This document shows, piece by piece, positions 1 through 12,619 of a stretch of DNA of 64,000 nucleotides (positions within the stretch are counted from its first letter, which is position 1; each line of letters opens with the position of its first letter). The position numbers and the translations under genes are program-made. The stretch covers positions 79,462,716-79,526,715 of the forward strand of contig OY720642.1 of the NCBI GenBank assembly GCA_963169105.1, in the 5' to 3' direction. The notes under the pieces are model-generated. The model did no database searches and was not told where the DNA came from. It saw only the letters and a list, made by a program, of their open reading frames with translations. This DNA is from Ceriagrion tenellum (lineage: Eukaryota; Arthropoda; Insecta; Odonata; Coenagrionidae).

Positions 1-1165
1 GTTCTCCTCCCTCTGGCTTGTTCTATATTTAAACATATTCCTTCTCCTTTTACTCCTCCATTCTGAACATACTCTCCTTCCTTTAGGATGTTTGTTTACG
101 GTTTATGCAAATTTAACTTTGACATGCTGATGTCCGCGATCGGGAGCAGCTGCAGTCTGGCCCTTCTGTCCATTCAAAGAATCCAAGTGACTCCTCCCTT
201 TCAGAGTTCATCCGCCCGTCATAATAAAAAACACACAATAGCTTAGCTCCTCCATTCCAAACCACCACTTCCAACTTTGGGCGACATTACCGACTCCTCG
301 GGAGCCCACGAAAACACTACCATTGTCTTTTACGACCACACACATTCGGGTGGCTAATCGACGCTCAGCCTACCTCTCCTAAAATAACTTTGCCGTCCGC
401 TCTTCGCTCGGCATATCCCCAGCTTAAATTATTCAACGCTCTCCTTTGTTTATTTTTAGCTATGGCAGGAGCCTCTCCGTTTGATTGTTATCAATTAATG
501 AAGTCGAAATTCTTGTCTTTGTTTTTTACGAAAAACTTAAGTTTATTGGCATGAGACCATGTGAGCATTAATTATGATTCAATAACGAAGAAAAAACATG
601 CAAAATTGATAACTATGAGAGAGATGTTTGACGGGACCTTTTATTTTTTGCTCTCGCACAAGGTTCTGACTCTGCGGAGAGGACAATATTGGGCTTCGGA
701 GCTTTTAAAATCCCGACAATCTGGGAAGTTAAATTACTTGGTGCGGAGGGTCGTTAAGCCTTTCCAATACCACCGACACTAGCGCTTCCGAGAAATAGGA
801 TGACTCACCATTACATTCTATCCCGTTTCGACTAGTCACACAAGACCTCAAGTTTGGATCTCTGGTAAAGTCACTGCGATGAGAGGTTTTACATGCTTGC
901 CTTACGTGTGTCTGCCTCGTACCTTTTTCGTGAGTAGTTTGGCTCCCCTGTTTTACTCTCTCTCTCTTTGCTTCTATCCTTTCCCTCCGTCATTTTTCTT
1001 CCCCCTCTTTCTTCCTCCTCCCCTCTTTATTATGCAGTTCTACGCTAAGAGCTTTTGCATGAGATATACCTTACAATATCACATATTGTAAGAAGGATAG
1101 ACGCGAAAAGTCAATTGATACGCTTCCCAACTACTAGAAACTGTTTGTTGCTTGGTTATTTTGGG
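1..1165. other. unassigned DNA, no gene recognised
   Basis: No conserved protein or RNA gene is visible. The first 450 bases are somewhat richer in G+C than the rest of the window. Bases 945-1035 are a strongly pyrimidine-biased run of C and T on the plus strand. The open frames here (about 60-73 codons) have no recognisable motif, and their length is what chance would give. Confidence 0.5.
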
Positions 1166-1465
1166 AGGCGATGAACCAGTTAAGGCCCTGGGGCCAATTT
1201 GTAAGGCAAGCAAGGGAAGCAATCCATGGAAAATATAGAAATGGTGGATGTAAACATGGCGTTGATATTTGTATGCTCTTAACGAAAGGTGCCAAATGGA
1301 TCACGGTTAATCCATCTGACCGACGGATGACTTCATTTCATATGCTATCCACGTAGTGGGGATCGGAATTCTGTTGAAAAATCTCAGCCTCTGCCGGAAT
1401 TCAAACCGAGACCCTCGAAATGGGTAGTCAGTGCAATGATAGTCGCCGCTCCAACCCTATTTTCT
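1166..1465 (-). repeat. tRNA-derived SINE, family SINE-A, copy 1
   Basis: Read on the minus strand, this copy begins with a tRNA-like head and continues into a body shared with copies near 7.1, 18.1 and 62.9 kb. The B box lies at about 1396-1410 and reads GGTTTGAATTCC on the minus strand, close to the RNA polymerase III consensus GGTTCGAATCC. The body shares the block around 1300-1330 (plus-strand AATCCATCTGACCGACGGAT) with copy 2 at 7245-7270. The copy is strongly diverged and therefore old. The boundaries are estimated from similarity to the other copies; no target-site duplication was identified. Confidence 0.6.
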
Positions 1466-1765
1466 CGCCCGCATAATGATCAATGTTGAATGGGAAATGC
1501 GAAAGAGACGACCGTTGTCCGCCTCAACCACGAACGTTTCCCTTTAAGAGGCTATGGAATCAGTTGAAATGCATATAACGACGTCGGAGAGAGAGGGAGA
1601 AAAGAGATTCAAAAGGGGAAAAAATATAAATGGATACGCAGAGTAACTCAAACGAAAACTTTCCCGTCTTGGAAGGCGGAAGTGAGGTCCTCGCATATCT
1701 CTCCCTCTCCATCGCTGTTTTTCCCCTTTTTAGTGTATTCTTTCAGCCTCTCACTCTCTCTATAG

Positions 1766-1847
1766 CAACAAGCCAAAAACATCCACGAGGCGGTTGAATG
1801 CCTGAATCAGATGAGGCTGCCAAAAAGTGCTGCGGTGGTGGAAAAAG
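1766..1847 (+). other. weak candidate host exon
   Basis: An 82-base segment is open in one frame (27 codons plus one base). It is preceded by a pyrimidine-rich tract ending in CTCTCTCTATAG, which resembles an animal splice acceptor, and followed by G/GTAGCT, a plausible donor. The peptide begins QQAKNIHEAVECLNQM and is not recognised. AG-open frame-GT combinations of this size occur often by chance, so this is only a lead. No neighbouring exon with compatible phase was identified. Confidence 0.18.
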
Positions 1848-2470
1848 GTAGCTGACTTGGATTGTGCATTCAATCTAATTTTAGGTGATGCTCTCGTGAA
1901 TTATTGTTGCAGAAAGCCCTCCTTTCCCAGCCCAACAACGGTCCCTTTTTTCGGGTCGGCCCTTTGAGGAAGTGCTGTGGAAGGGAAATTGAATTCCTGC
2001 GGAAAGTATGAAAAGTGCTTGCTGCTTCAGGTTTCATTCTTTTTGGAAAATAAAATGTTCTTGATTCCAGTTTAAGCTAGACTAACTATAAAGAGACTAT
2101 CCCCTTCTTTTACTGAATAAGGAATCCAAAACTAGACTAGTTCAGTTTTAATATTACAGGTACAAACTATTAATCGTAACTTGGAATTGATATTTATATA
2201 AATTCGGCATTTTTGTCTGTGGGGTGTCTCCCAATATTTTACAGGTCTATAGCACAAATGTCATATGACTAATTATGGATTAAAACATTTTGTAGTTTCC
2301 ACAAGTGATATTTATTCCACCCCTCTTGTGAGATATTATTCCACCCCCCTTGCCTCAGAGAGCATATATTGGTTTGCACAAATTTGTAAATTACGTGATG
2401 TTGTCGCATACGACGAAACATAGGTCGTTAAAATAAATACCTCATGTGGAAAGAGCAGTGTTTCAATCTA

Positions 2471-2515
2471 TAATCATGTTGTTATTCAACAAAGTGACGC
2501 CTGAAATCATCACCT
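2471..2515 (+). repeat. short dispersed repeat, possible Penelope tail fragment
   Basis: This 45-base stretch matches 18676-18720 at 39 of 45 positions in the same orientation. Its core AAGTGACGCCTGAAAT also resembles AAGTAAAGCCTGAAAC at about 46706-46721, next to the Penelope-like fragment. The likely reading is a small remnant of a Penelope-type tail, but no coding part is attached. Confidence 0.4.
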
Positions 2516-4114
2516 CGATATGGAAAATTCTGGATGATTCCCCTTGAAAAATTTAATGTAAAGATAGGGGTAAATCATTAGAATCTAAATAAAAGGCGAG
2601 ATAAACGCAGTTCTGGGCAATCTAAAGGCAAAATTCAGAAGCCTCGGGATGTTTATCTAGGACCTGAAACCAATGATAGCACTTCTAATCATCAATTATT
2701 GTTCTGCATCTAAAGTCATTGATACGTGGGTGGAATGAAGTTGTGTTAAAATCAGGCAAAGGATTAGGTTGAGTGCTTCAGAAAATTAGCTCCTTATTTA
2801 TTAGAAAGTGATGTATCAGATATTTTCCAAGGACGAAAATGGCGAGTTATGGACGTATTTTATAGTATTTTACTTCTTCTTTTGTCTCCTTGAAGATAAA
2901 ATATAAAACATACTTCGCTATTTATTTTTGAAAAACTGTAAATATCTAACCCAAATTATTTTGCTGGAAAAATAAAGGGTTATCATGAACATAAATTAGA
3001 AAGTCATAATAAAAGAGACTAACAGAAAGTTGTGATGATAAATTTTCGTTGGTATTTGCGTGAAACCGATTTCTCTTCAATCTGTTTCTGACACTGATGT
3101 GATATGCAACATCGCTTATTCAGTGCTTGGGATCAGTGATTCCTTTGCCGCAACTTATCACTCAATCATGAAAGGGGCTTTTCGAGCATTGAGTTCCTGA
3201 GAGGACGTGAGCCTTCTCTTCCGGTGGCGTCTCCACACGCCTCAATGACAAGCATAGGAGATGAGTGGGAACGAGTGGTCTTGTAATACATTGAAGGAAA
3301 CTGCGGAATGAGGTACAACGTCTCCGCCATGAATGCGCTATTTTCCCCATTTCTAGGCGACCGGCGAGCTAATAGAGGCCCCAAACGCAAATGTGCCTAA
3401 GCTTTAATGTAGGCTCCGACCGGAAATGGTGAAAAGGATAAAGAACCTCCCACTCTGAGTACGAGGTTAAAAATATCGTGCTCCCACCCAGCAAGTTCTG
3501 ATATCAGCAAAATATAAATTTTCATTTACTTACTTCAAGAATAGACGTGCCTTTTGACCAGTCATATTTGGCAATAGTGAAATATGCTAGATTATGCACT
3601 TGATATCGACCATTTAGGTAATTTTGACTAATCAGAACCAATGAAATGGACTCTCAAACAGCTATGTTTGCGAGAAAAACGACGACATATCCGTTAATGA
3701 TAATATCAAAGACAATCATGAAAATCACCACAGAACCGTAGACCGTATCGGGATACATTTATTTATGGAATTCATGAGGTTCTTAACTTCTTACATCATA
3801 GGAAATAAAAAATTATGTAAATCCTATGAAGTTTTATGTTCCTGTTTACGTTGATGAAACCTATGAAGACCATCTGGCGAAAAAATTCTTGACTCGGTGC
3901 AATTTTTCCCCAGCATTTATTGGGTGTTTCAATTGGTGATGCAGTTATCGTTGATATCAGATTGTTGAAAAATGTATCGATTACGATTAACCTGTATTTA
4001 TTTGCCTTGTGAATATAAAAAAAGATGCTCGGAAGGGTTCAGTTGACTAATGCTTTACTCCTATTTTATAAAAGTATAATCCCCATAGCATGATTTATAC
4101 TAATGTAAAATAAA

Positions 4115-4410
4115 TTTCCCCAAAAAAAGTACTTGCAAAAATCGAAGGAGAGCTAACCGAAATAGTCTCAGTAAAAAGAGAAATATGGCAGGGTGACCCA
4201 TTAGCATTCGCATTTGTTTAGTATCATAGTGTACGAAAAGATAAACTTTTTTCATAGTTTTCAATATTTATTTACATAGTTTTTGAATACTAAATTATGG
4301 GAAATCGCAACTTCACAATCGTGTGTTATGCCGACGACGCCATTCTTGCGGCAGAGAACGATGGTGGCATCCAGAGGTCTCAATATCAGGAAAATAGAAT
4401 TCTAGAGTGA
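4115..4410 (+). mobile_element. LINE reverse-transcriptase remnant with YADD box
   Basis: A decayed piece of the palm domain of a non-LTR reverse transcriptase. Upstream, 4143-4217 encodes a segment ending KREIWQGDPLAFAF, which corresponds to the conserved (R)QGDPLSP..F block (motif B). About 110 bases downstream, 4303-4390 encodes GNRNFTIVCYADDAILAAEN, which contains motif C; the YADD codons are at 4327-4338 and both catalytic aspartates are intact. The two blocks lie in different frames, so at least one frameshift separates them, and stops occur in the linker and after 4400. The N-terminal palm, endonuclease and C-terminus are absent. The family resembles RTE/craTA-type arthropod LINEs. Confidence 0.8.
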
Positions 4411-7117
4411 AAGATATCAGAACATCTACGATTTCATTTTAGCATATTACCGGTTAAGATATAAAAGTATCAGGAATTGGCACAGTCACCTGACCTTCCT
4501 AGTGCATAAGCTCTAAATGCGTTAACTCTGCTATTAATTTTTTAAATTAGTAAACATTACTTAATTCAAGAATTCGTAATTGATGCCAAAAATATCGTTT
4601 GCCTGGACTTGGTTTCCATCACAAAGCCATTAATGATGCACTAAAGAATGTTACAAATTCCTCATACATTTCAGAAAGAAGATGTAATTTGCTTAAAATG
4701 ATTTATTTCTTTTCAATTCAATGAGTCGCTATTACTGAAATCCCTTTCTCTGAAATTAGAGTGGTCTTAGCTTAACGTAAGAGCCGTGAGATAGTGGTCG
4801 AGCTAGAAGACACTGGGAAGGGTTGTAATGTATATTGTATTGATCTCACAGCAGCTTTAAGAGCGAAAAGTAATTTTTAGGCCTCCAATGATATTCTTTA
4901 ATATATCTCTGCGCTCCGAATTGTTTAAAGATTGATATTACTTTTAATTAGGCTACATAGCATCTCTTTTGATTTCCCGAATAGCTATTGTTAAACCACA
5001 CCGATAAAACAATAATGCCTTCACATATCATGGAATTAATTATTTTTTCGTAACTAAGGTTCTCTAATCTGCGGTCTGTATCTTTTTTTAATGAATGCTT
5101 TAAGGTTTATCACATCATTTTTATAAATTCGCCTCCATATTACATTTTATTTCATTTTATCTATAAGAAGTCGGGTTGATTACTCGCCTGAGTGATGAAA
5201 TTCTAAACGGTCATTCTCATGACTGCGTTGGAAACAAGGGAGATAAATATGGTCGTAAAAGAAGCAGTCGTATTCAACGAACCGGAAGCTCAGCCGTCAG
5301 AAAGATCTGGATCTCTGAAGACGAGAGAAACCTCTAAAATTAAATTTGGGGATAAGAGAAGTTGAGTCGCAACTTTTTTTATTTGGAGAAGTCAAGCAGA
5401 TGATTCACAATGCATCCTAAGGGTCTGCAACGCTGAGGCCTTTCATTAAATTTTTGCGGTGTATTTTATAAACTCTAAAATTTTAATAATTAACTCCAAC
5501 GGGTAATATGCGAGTACTATTTTCAAGTTAATCTACGAAGGATAGGTCAGTGCATCAAATAATTATTAGTTTAAAGAAAAAATATGATAGAGATAATACA
5601 ATTCAGCTGATTATTACGTCAAAGTTTTAAGCTTCAGAAAGATGCACGTGTGTCTGCTTCGTGCAAAGCGTACTCTATCACAATGAGTACTACAAATGAA
5701 TCAGTCGCCTCAAATGCTGGTCAATCATGTACGGCTGATTACTAAAGGTCGTAAATCAAGAACAAAACTTGAAGGAAGCTTCCATGAAAATCCATACTGC
5801 TTCAACTAAAATTTAATTTCTATTGGTCTCTATTATCTGATCGTGGTAAATTTGAACCGTTATACAAGTCTAATGGATATGTTAGGAGATATCCATATTT
5901 CCTGAGGCTTTCATCGAGAAGGTGGGAGACCATATTAAAGGGCATAGGAGAAAAATTCAAATCTGATGAGAGTTGACATTAATGTGAAATGGGTTTCCTA
6001 AATTCGCCTGGAAATAGTTGTGACATCGTTTTGAAGTCTTTTGTGTTTGGAATCAGCAATCATTGATAACGAAGGTAGGCAAGCCCTCAATATTATTATG
6101 ATTTTTGGCATACTTGTGTATTGTTGGTGATTACTTTGGTTCTTTATTTCAACTACTTTTGGATGGTATATGGTTCGTCTAAAGTGAGTCAACTGTATCA
6201 TTAGACCCGCCCACCCGACTGGTTCTAAGGAACCTTTCCCTGGCTTCAACGAGGTGCGCAGTTCTAGCATTCATGCGAATGTCGGTCAAATGGGCCACGG
6301 TTGGATGTTCAAAATACCTCAACGTCTATAGAGGAGGGATGGGACGCCAACGGGGCCTTTTTGGCTTTTAGAGAAGACCGTCTGAAACTTAAGTATCCCA
6401 AAGCCATCAGTGCAACCGTCCGCCGCCCGACATTAGGAGAAGACAGGTTCTCACCTTCCGCTAGTCCCTTTTTCGCGCTACTTGTCTTCTTTCTCCTACT
6501 GGATCCGCTGTTGGTGCCTGCTTTTCAGAAATTATTTATGTATCACCCATTTGTATTCTTTGCCCGACGACCAGTCTGAGGAGCAGCTTTTTAGAAGTAC
6601 AGCCGTGGTTATGGTTTTTTACCCGAACGTAATCCATAAATTTTAATTTTTGATAGTGAATCGTGATCTTCAAATAAGAATTATGTTTAATCCTTATTTC
6701 TGAGGTTAGTTTTGAAATGTATGTACCATTATTGAAATAATTTACGCTCGTTATTGCCTAATGCATCAAAATCAGCGATTTATTAAGCACCAACGAGGTC
6801 AAAATTGGCCATTTTAAATCATTTACCGGGAGTCAAATCCGGATCTCTTAATTTCCGCAATGGTGTGTTAGACAGAGGTCGATCAGCACATATGCATATT
6901 TTTGCACCTTTGTGAATTGTAACGAATCCTATCCCTTTTGTCTCCGCATTGATAGGAGAATAAGCATTATCTGTTTTAAGTAACCAATAAAAATAGCCTA
7001 AATGATAATACAAGGTACAGTTGAACTCTTTCCCGGTAATGATAATGCAGTATGTTTAAAATGTATTAATTACTTTTCTCATGAGTTTATCAATGATGCT
7101 TTTCGTAATTGGATTGG
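4411..7117. other. AT-rich unassigned DNA
   Basis: No conserved gene is recognised. A GC-richer patch at 6280-6580 carries a 92-codon plus-strand open frame with a hydrophobic C-terminal half, and an antisense 90-codon frame lies at 5998-6270. Neither has a known motif, and both are within chance length for a window of this size. Confidence 0.4.
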
Positions 7118-7412
7118 ATATTTGAGGAGGCGACCGACGGCTAAGGTCATTTGCGCCATAGGGGATAGGTTAGGGAGGAAGGGTGGGTGGGAACCTGGCG
7201 TTGGCATTAGCCTACTCTTAAGAAAAGGCGCCAAGGGGACCACGGCTTAACGTCTCATCCGACAGACGGAGTACTGTACTTGAAGTGCCCTTCACAAGAC
7301 ACTCTAGTAGGGACCGGGTGCCCTCTGAAAAACATTCGCCTCTGCTGGGATTTGTACCCTGGCCGCCCGTGTGATAGGCGAGTACTATAGTCACCACACC
7401 AACCCGATCCCC
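7118..7412 (-). repeat. tRNA-derived SINE, family SINE-A, copy 2
   Basis: This is the best-preserved copy of SINE-A. On the minus strand the tRNA-like head starts near 7410 (GGGTTGGTGTGGTGACTA), and its B box at about 7347-7362 reads GGGTACAAATCCC. The body continues to GCGCAAATGACC and ends near GGTCGCCTCC at 7124-7133, which recurs in copy 4 at 62884-62893. The middle block around 7240-7330 (ACGTCTCATCCGACAGACGG on plus) is shared with copy 1. Polymerase III transcription of the source element is inferred from the box structure. Boundaries are approximate. Confidence 0.75.
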
Positions 7413-10400
7413 CCTTTTCGTAGTTATTTAGTTCACGTTATGTTATGTGCACCTCAATGTCTAATGCTTTACATATTACTCATATTATATTTGATATCCG
7501 CGAATTATGGTCAACAATGATCTCAACCCATGAAAATTAATGGTAATCTAAGGATTCAAGAATATTTTATTCGTGGCAAATTTTTCCAAATAGATGTAGT
7601 CATTCTACATGCTCAAGAATGTAAGAAATAAATATGTCAGAACTGAAAAAAACTAAGCAGCTTGGAAAAGCGTTGTGCTTCCACATAACCACTCAGTCGC
7701 GGACATTTTTATAACTTCAAATCTATGCTTCAGATGGTGCTTATTAGTCAAACTAATATGTGTAACGGATGAAAGTCCTGAGGTTTCATCGGTATTTAAT
7801 ATTATTAATAACTATTATTAAAGTCTCTGAGGTATTTTCCAAACCCTTCAGTCTTCATTTTGAAAATAAACATGAATTTATAATTTTGCAGTTTAAGACT
7901 ATACAACGTGAAAAACATTTCTCGCTTCGTTCGCACTACACGTTACTTTCTTGCTAACCATAGTTTAATAATCCAATGTCAGTTTCAGAAATAAAATAGT
8001 GTTGATTGTACAGAGCGAGCAAAATATGCAGGTGACAGTCTCACAAAGTAACTCTAACTCTTGCCGTATTACGCTTTTGTCATCTTTAGGATTCACCGTT
8101 TTCTTAATAGTCAGAATTGTAGCCTCAGGGCATTACGGAGCGGAATAGCTGATAAATATTCTTCTATCAGATGAATACCACTATAGAATTTCATTAAATA
8201 GTATAGCCGACTCTATTTAAGGGAGGGGGGCACTTGTTGAATTGTCAACACACACACACAAATAAGTTAGTGATACAAAAGTAGGAGACAAATCATTTAA
8301 TCTCAATTTTTGGAGAGAAATATCTCACCAAAAATGTGACAAAAGATTAGTTTTAGGCATGATTGAATCATGCTCTAGTGGTTAGTTGGTTGGGAGGGCT
8401 CGGGTGGGACTGCATCCACCTCCCTGTGTGGAGATTTTGGTAGCTTAGAACAATTTTAAAAGAGTTGCTTAGTAATTATGAAATCATGACCTAGCAGCCA
8501 AAACCAGGTTTTATAGATACCAGAAAAGACAAGATAGTAAGCCAAAAAATGTTTAATGTTTAACAGCATGCGTTACTTTCGAAAGAAATGGTAATTTGTC
8601 GAGCATTTTACATAAAATATTAAAACAGTTGGGCCGAATGCGTGGACCGAACATTTATTTTTAAATTGACTGTTTTTGTTTTTTTTATATGCTGTGTAAT
8701 AAGAGTTTTGGCTTGCTTCACAGCCTTTAAACCACTAGCATAAAATTAATTTTGAAATTGCAAAATTTTGGATATATTATAAAAATTTTTAGGCTTCATT
8801 CTCAGACTAAAATGCGAATAATAATGATCATTTTAGATCTGCATTTGTCTTCAACGCATTAACAGTGTTTCTTTTGATCCCTGAATTTTTAAAATTAGTA
8901 TTCAAGAAATTTATTTTATTAATAGTGGAAGTAACATAAATTTTGTTTTTTTTTTCGTTTTATTCGTAACAAAAGACTTTATCCGCTGGCTCTAATTATT
9001 ATTTTTTAAGTGTTGCACGTCATCCTCCCTTCACCCGTAGGGAAACTTTTGAGACGTGCCTGGTTTTGATCGGGTGAACCTGTGTTTTTTGCGTACCTCC
9101 CTTAAGGGCAAATAGATACCCTCAGCCAACGTAACAAAAATTTAAACTTTTTGTTGAAAAATATTGTTTATGCGGGCTGTTGGTGAAAATATGTGCGTAT
9201 ATTAATTCTCTTGTTTTCATAAGGCGTGTAAGTTTTACTGCTGTGAATAGAGATCATTTTCTTCGTTGTAATTCATTATCGAATAGATAGCTCGCTATTT
9301 TTTTAGCTTACAATTTTTCTCGTACCAATTGGTCTAATGTTGACCTGGAGGACAATAATCAACGGTAAAACAGAATTCCATTTTTTACTTTCAATTAAGA
9401 AGTATGTATATTCCTGGATAATGATTGAGGAGCAAAGTCGGTAGAAATGTTTTATTTATATTATTGTAAAGTGACGTCATAATATATTAGCGTTAGAGTA
9501 CTCCTAATCAAGTGCTCCAGAATGTATTTTTAATGAGATACTTTCCATTTGTAGAATGAGAATTTCTTGGAATGTATTAGTTGGAATAGGGTTGATATGA
9601 TGAATTAAGGGGTGGCTTTCTATTTTTAGGGCCCAGGTTTAGTCAGAGTGCTTCATCTGTCGGAAGGGACGTTTAACTGTGATCTCATGGGTGTCTTCCG
9701 TTTAGAGTGAACTGATGCGGACGCTATAATTCTTCCCACCATTACTACGTTTCACTATATATCGCTTATCCGTCACCCCACTACTTCTTCATGGCGGAAG
9801 TGACCATAACTATCTGTTGTACCTCAAGTCGGCTGCAATTTAACCTCGGTCCATTACATTAGGCAAGGAAAGCTATTTATAATTGTAACTACAATTAGGT
9901 GTTTAGGCTGTGTATAAGATATTAATAAGCCAATAGAAATAAATGTTCATAATATTCATAATGTTGGTCGTAATGGTACTTAGTTGACATAATGAATGAA
10001 ACTTAAAGCAACAAATAGAGACAAGGCAGATGGGGAACTCAGCATTTACTTTTCTGTTATGTAATCGCATAAAATTGATGAGTGAAAAATGATTAACGTG
10101 TCAGGTTTAGCTAGTGTCTAGCATTCAGGGTCGTGCTTTTGACGTTTGTACTCCCAGATTTTAGCCAACGGAGGACGGAATAAACTTAACCGCAGCCACT
10201 GTCATCACTCTAATTCTACACTCAGCGTCAACTTAATCCCATAGCATTGACTCACTGTTGCTGGAGAGGGTGTGCTCTCTACTCGTGTGATGTATTCGGA
10301 TATTGGGACAGATTAAATTTGCGCACTTGCATTACGCCATCTTTGGTTGTCATTAGAGATTGTATGCCTGGATTTGTACTTCCCGATGAAGCTATGACAG

Positions 10401-11019
10401 CGCCATCTCGTTGCTTTGACTGGAACTGTATCACAGTTAATTGGATATTATCTGGAATAGTGTCTCAGTTACTCCTTGTTGACTGGGTCGAGCTAGGTAC
10501 TTGCGGCATCAGAAAAACCGTTATTCCGACGGAGATGAAACGTCGTACCCATGATTTAATACACCATGTGCCTAGAGAGGGATACTTCTTGTACAAGGTG
10601 TTGATGAATACTAGTAGCACTACCCAAATCATTACGAAATTCGCAAATGACGTTCACACGCACGGGTGTTAAAATTCACAAGGGAATATGAAATATATTA
10701 ATGAATATTTTTTGTATTTTGCAATAAATATAAACTTTCAAATTAATTCATATGCGGCTAAAAGGATAGGTCTATCATCTGCAAAGTTGGCCAAACTAGA
10801 GGGACTTGTCTCATGTGATACATCGTGGACTGTTTATGATTACATTTAGTTCGTATAGTACACCCTCTGAACTTTGCCTTGCATAACATGACTTAGTGGT
10901 GTATCTGGCAAGCCCAAACTGACAAGACATTGCGATATCTGGATTCAAATGTCACTTTTGATGATATTTCTGCCGAATTTCATTACCTTTTGGTCTCTAA
11001 TACCCACGTCATATCTTTC
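7413..11019. other. AT-rich unassigned DNA
   Basis: No recognisable gene. It contains a short (AC)n run at about 8251-8263 and a GC-richer patch near 9015-9120 with no identified homology. It also contains the unidentified 141-codon frame listed separately. A tRNA-like stretch at 8374-8430 was considered and not accepted. Confidence 0.4.
10247..10672 (+). CDS. unidentified 141-codon open frame, probably not a gene
   Basis: The frame encodes a cysteine-rich, non-repetitive product with no signal peptide or domain that I recognise. It begins at an ATG and ends in TAA. Nothing upstream suggests a promoter, and the segment is embedded in repeat-rich DNA. A frame of this length is only a little above what chance would give in 64 kb. 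It could be a remnant of a mobile element or an accidental ORF. Confidence 0.12.
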   Translation: MTHCCWRGCALYSCDVFGYWDRLNLRTCITPSLVVIRDCMPGFVLPDEAMTAPSRCFDWNCITVNWILSGIVSQLLLVDWVELGTCGIRKTVIPTEMKRRTHDLIHHVPREGYFLYKVLMNTSSTTQIITKFANDVHTHGC

Positions 11020-11275
11020 ATATGTCCATTACTGGAGTACCTAACCCACATTTATTTGTTACCCACTCATTCCAGACCCTATCCATCCTACTTTTTCCGC
11101 AAATACTCTTAAATTATACCCACGGCGTTTAGTCTACTCTTATGTCTGTTCTGGCATACCCATGTTTCACTACCATACGACAAAGTGGGGAGAAGTACAC
11201 TTTTGTACACGGCGATTTTCCTTTCCTTAGGCAGGTACTCATTCCTTGATACGCTCCATATATTTTACCTTGAAT
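11020..11275 (-). mobile_element. LINE C-terminal remnant (antisense)
   Basis: Read on the minus strand, about 11250-11110 encodes RNEYLPKERKIAVYKSVLLP followed directly by TLSYGSETWVCQNRHKSRL. This is the conserved block after the reverse-transcriptase domain in many arthropod LINEs (family pattern: K..VYKSV.LP.L.YGSETW...). After a frameshift or stop near 11110 the next segment encodes SRMDRVWNEWVTNKCG, matching the family's DRVRNEWV-type continuation. The catalytic palm is missing and no 3' tail is identifiable. This is an old, 5'-truncated fragment. Confidence 0.8.
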
Positions 11276-12145
11276 TTCTTAATTTTAATCTCGAGTGCTG
11301 TGCTCCAAGCATAATTATGTGGAATTATCCCACGTGCTTACGATATATTATTAGTACAAATTGCATAATTTTATACGCTAGTGCATTCCTATAATTATGT
11401 TTCAAGCATAGGTATGTACTGATGAAATTACAATGGCGATGATGAAATGAAATGAAAAATTATTTCGACGTATGTACAGTTTTGGATTGTTTATTACCTT
11501 ATTTGCAGCGTTTATTTTTATTTAAAAGTCTTAATGTGGAATTCATATGCAACGGAAATTCGCCTTAAACTATACCCCTTCATTTCTACCTCAGTCTCGG
11601 TCTTGTTTTCTGAAGCACCGTTTACACTGTGACTTAGTTCGCTGAACAATGGCCCGCGAGACTTAGTTTGGGAATGGAAGAAACAGCTCTTTGGCAATGG
11701 CGGGTGCTTCCATTGTCATTACAGAAAGATGCAGACCTTTTGGAAAGTGTCGTCGATGATGAGTGAGTAAGTATTTAATTCGATTGATGAGCTAGCTCCT
11801 TTTTATCAATTTTTGAAGGAAACGTTTGTGATCCTATGTGAAGAAGCTACGACATTTTTTAAAATTTACGATGGCAACAAAGTTATTTCTTTACTCTTTG
11901 GCTCTTGACTATAAGCACCTTTAACCCATTTAGTTGTAATTGCACATGTTTATTTAAACCAAATGCTTGTTTAGCGAAAAACCCAGCCATAAACACGGTA
12001 GACGGTGAACTCTGTCCAGGGACAAACTTTAGGAGAAGTATTTCTCAAAATGTCCATGGAACAGCTCTGTGAATGTATCGGACAAGTTCTGGTAGCTGTC
12101 CCAAGACAAATTTTAGTGACCTTGTAAACTCCTCTTTGGAGATTT

Positions 12146-12616
12146 TTCTCCTCCTCATTTTAGTAATTATATGTGTGACAATTTCCTTTTCCCGGGAAAC
12201 ATGGAGATTATTATCAGTCGGTAATTTTTTATAAATGACTTCATTTGAAATTATATAAAGGTTTCAACCAAGAGAATGATCTGAATCCGAAAGTGATTCA
12301 GTTGCGATGAGTGAGAACCTTGATAAATTTACAACTTACACGAATCAAATAATTTTTTGTTAATTAATCTCTTTGAGTTGTTGTACACCTTTCAGGACGT
12401 TATTGAAATCGGAAATTTATCATTCATGACATATGGGGCCTTTGATTAATGATGAATAGAGAATTTAGTTCATTTAAAAAATTTTTTTAATTTCATTTCG
12501 GCAAATTTATCAATTGAATAATAAATTATACCATCATCTGACTGAATATTTTACGTCCTGACGTTGATAGGAGTTTCATTATAAATAAAATTTTTCGGCA
12601 TAATTTACTTCTTACT
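12146..12616. repeat. tandem duplication, left copy
   Basis: This segment is repeated immediately downstream at 12620-13108 in direct orientation. Shared landmarks include TTTTCCCGGGAAACATGGAG (12187 and 12659), GATGAGTGAGAACCTTGATA (12306 and 12814) and TTACGTCCTGACGTTGATAG (12550, slightly changed near 13050). The left copy lacks about 25 bases found in the right copy near 12765-12795. Identity looks high by eye but substitutions are scattered, so the duplication is not recent. No coding potential is seen. Confidence 0.9.
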
Positions 12617-12619
12617 TTA

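Larger units (their letters stand above)
1466..4114. other. AT-rich unassigned DNA
   Basis: Apart from the weak exon candidate at 1766-1847 and the repeat fragment at 2471-2515, nothing is recognisable. A short imperfect direct repeat (TTATTCCACCCC twice) lies at about 2310-2350. The antisense open frames at 3162-3390 overlap each other and have no known motif. Confidence 0.45.

Noticed and set aside
8374..8430. tRNA-like stretch (CTCTAGTGGTTAGTTGG)
   Set aside because: An A-box-like motif is present, but no acceptable B box follows at the right spacing and no cloverleaf could be drawn.
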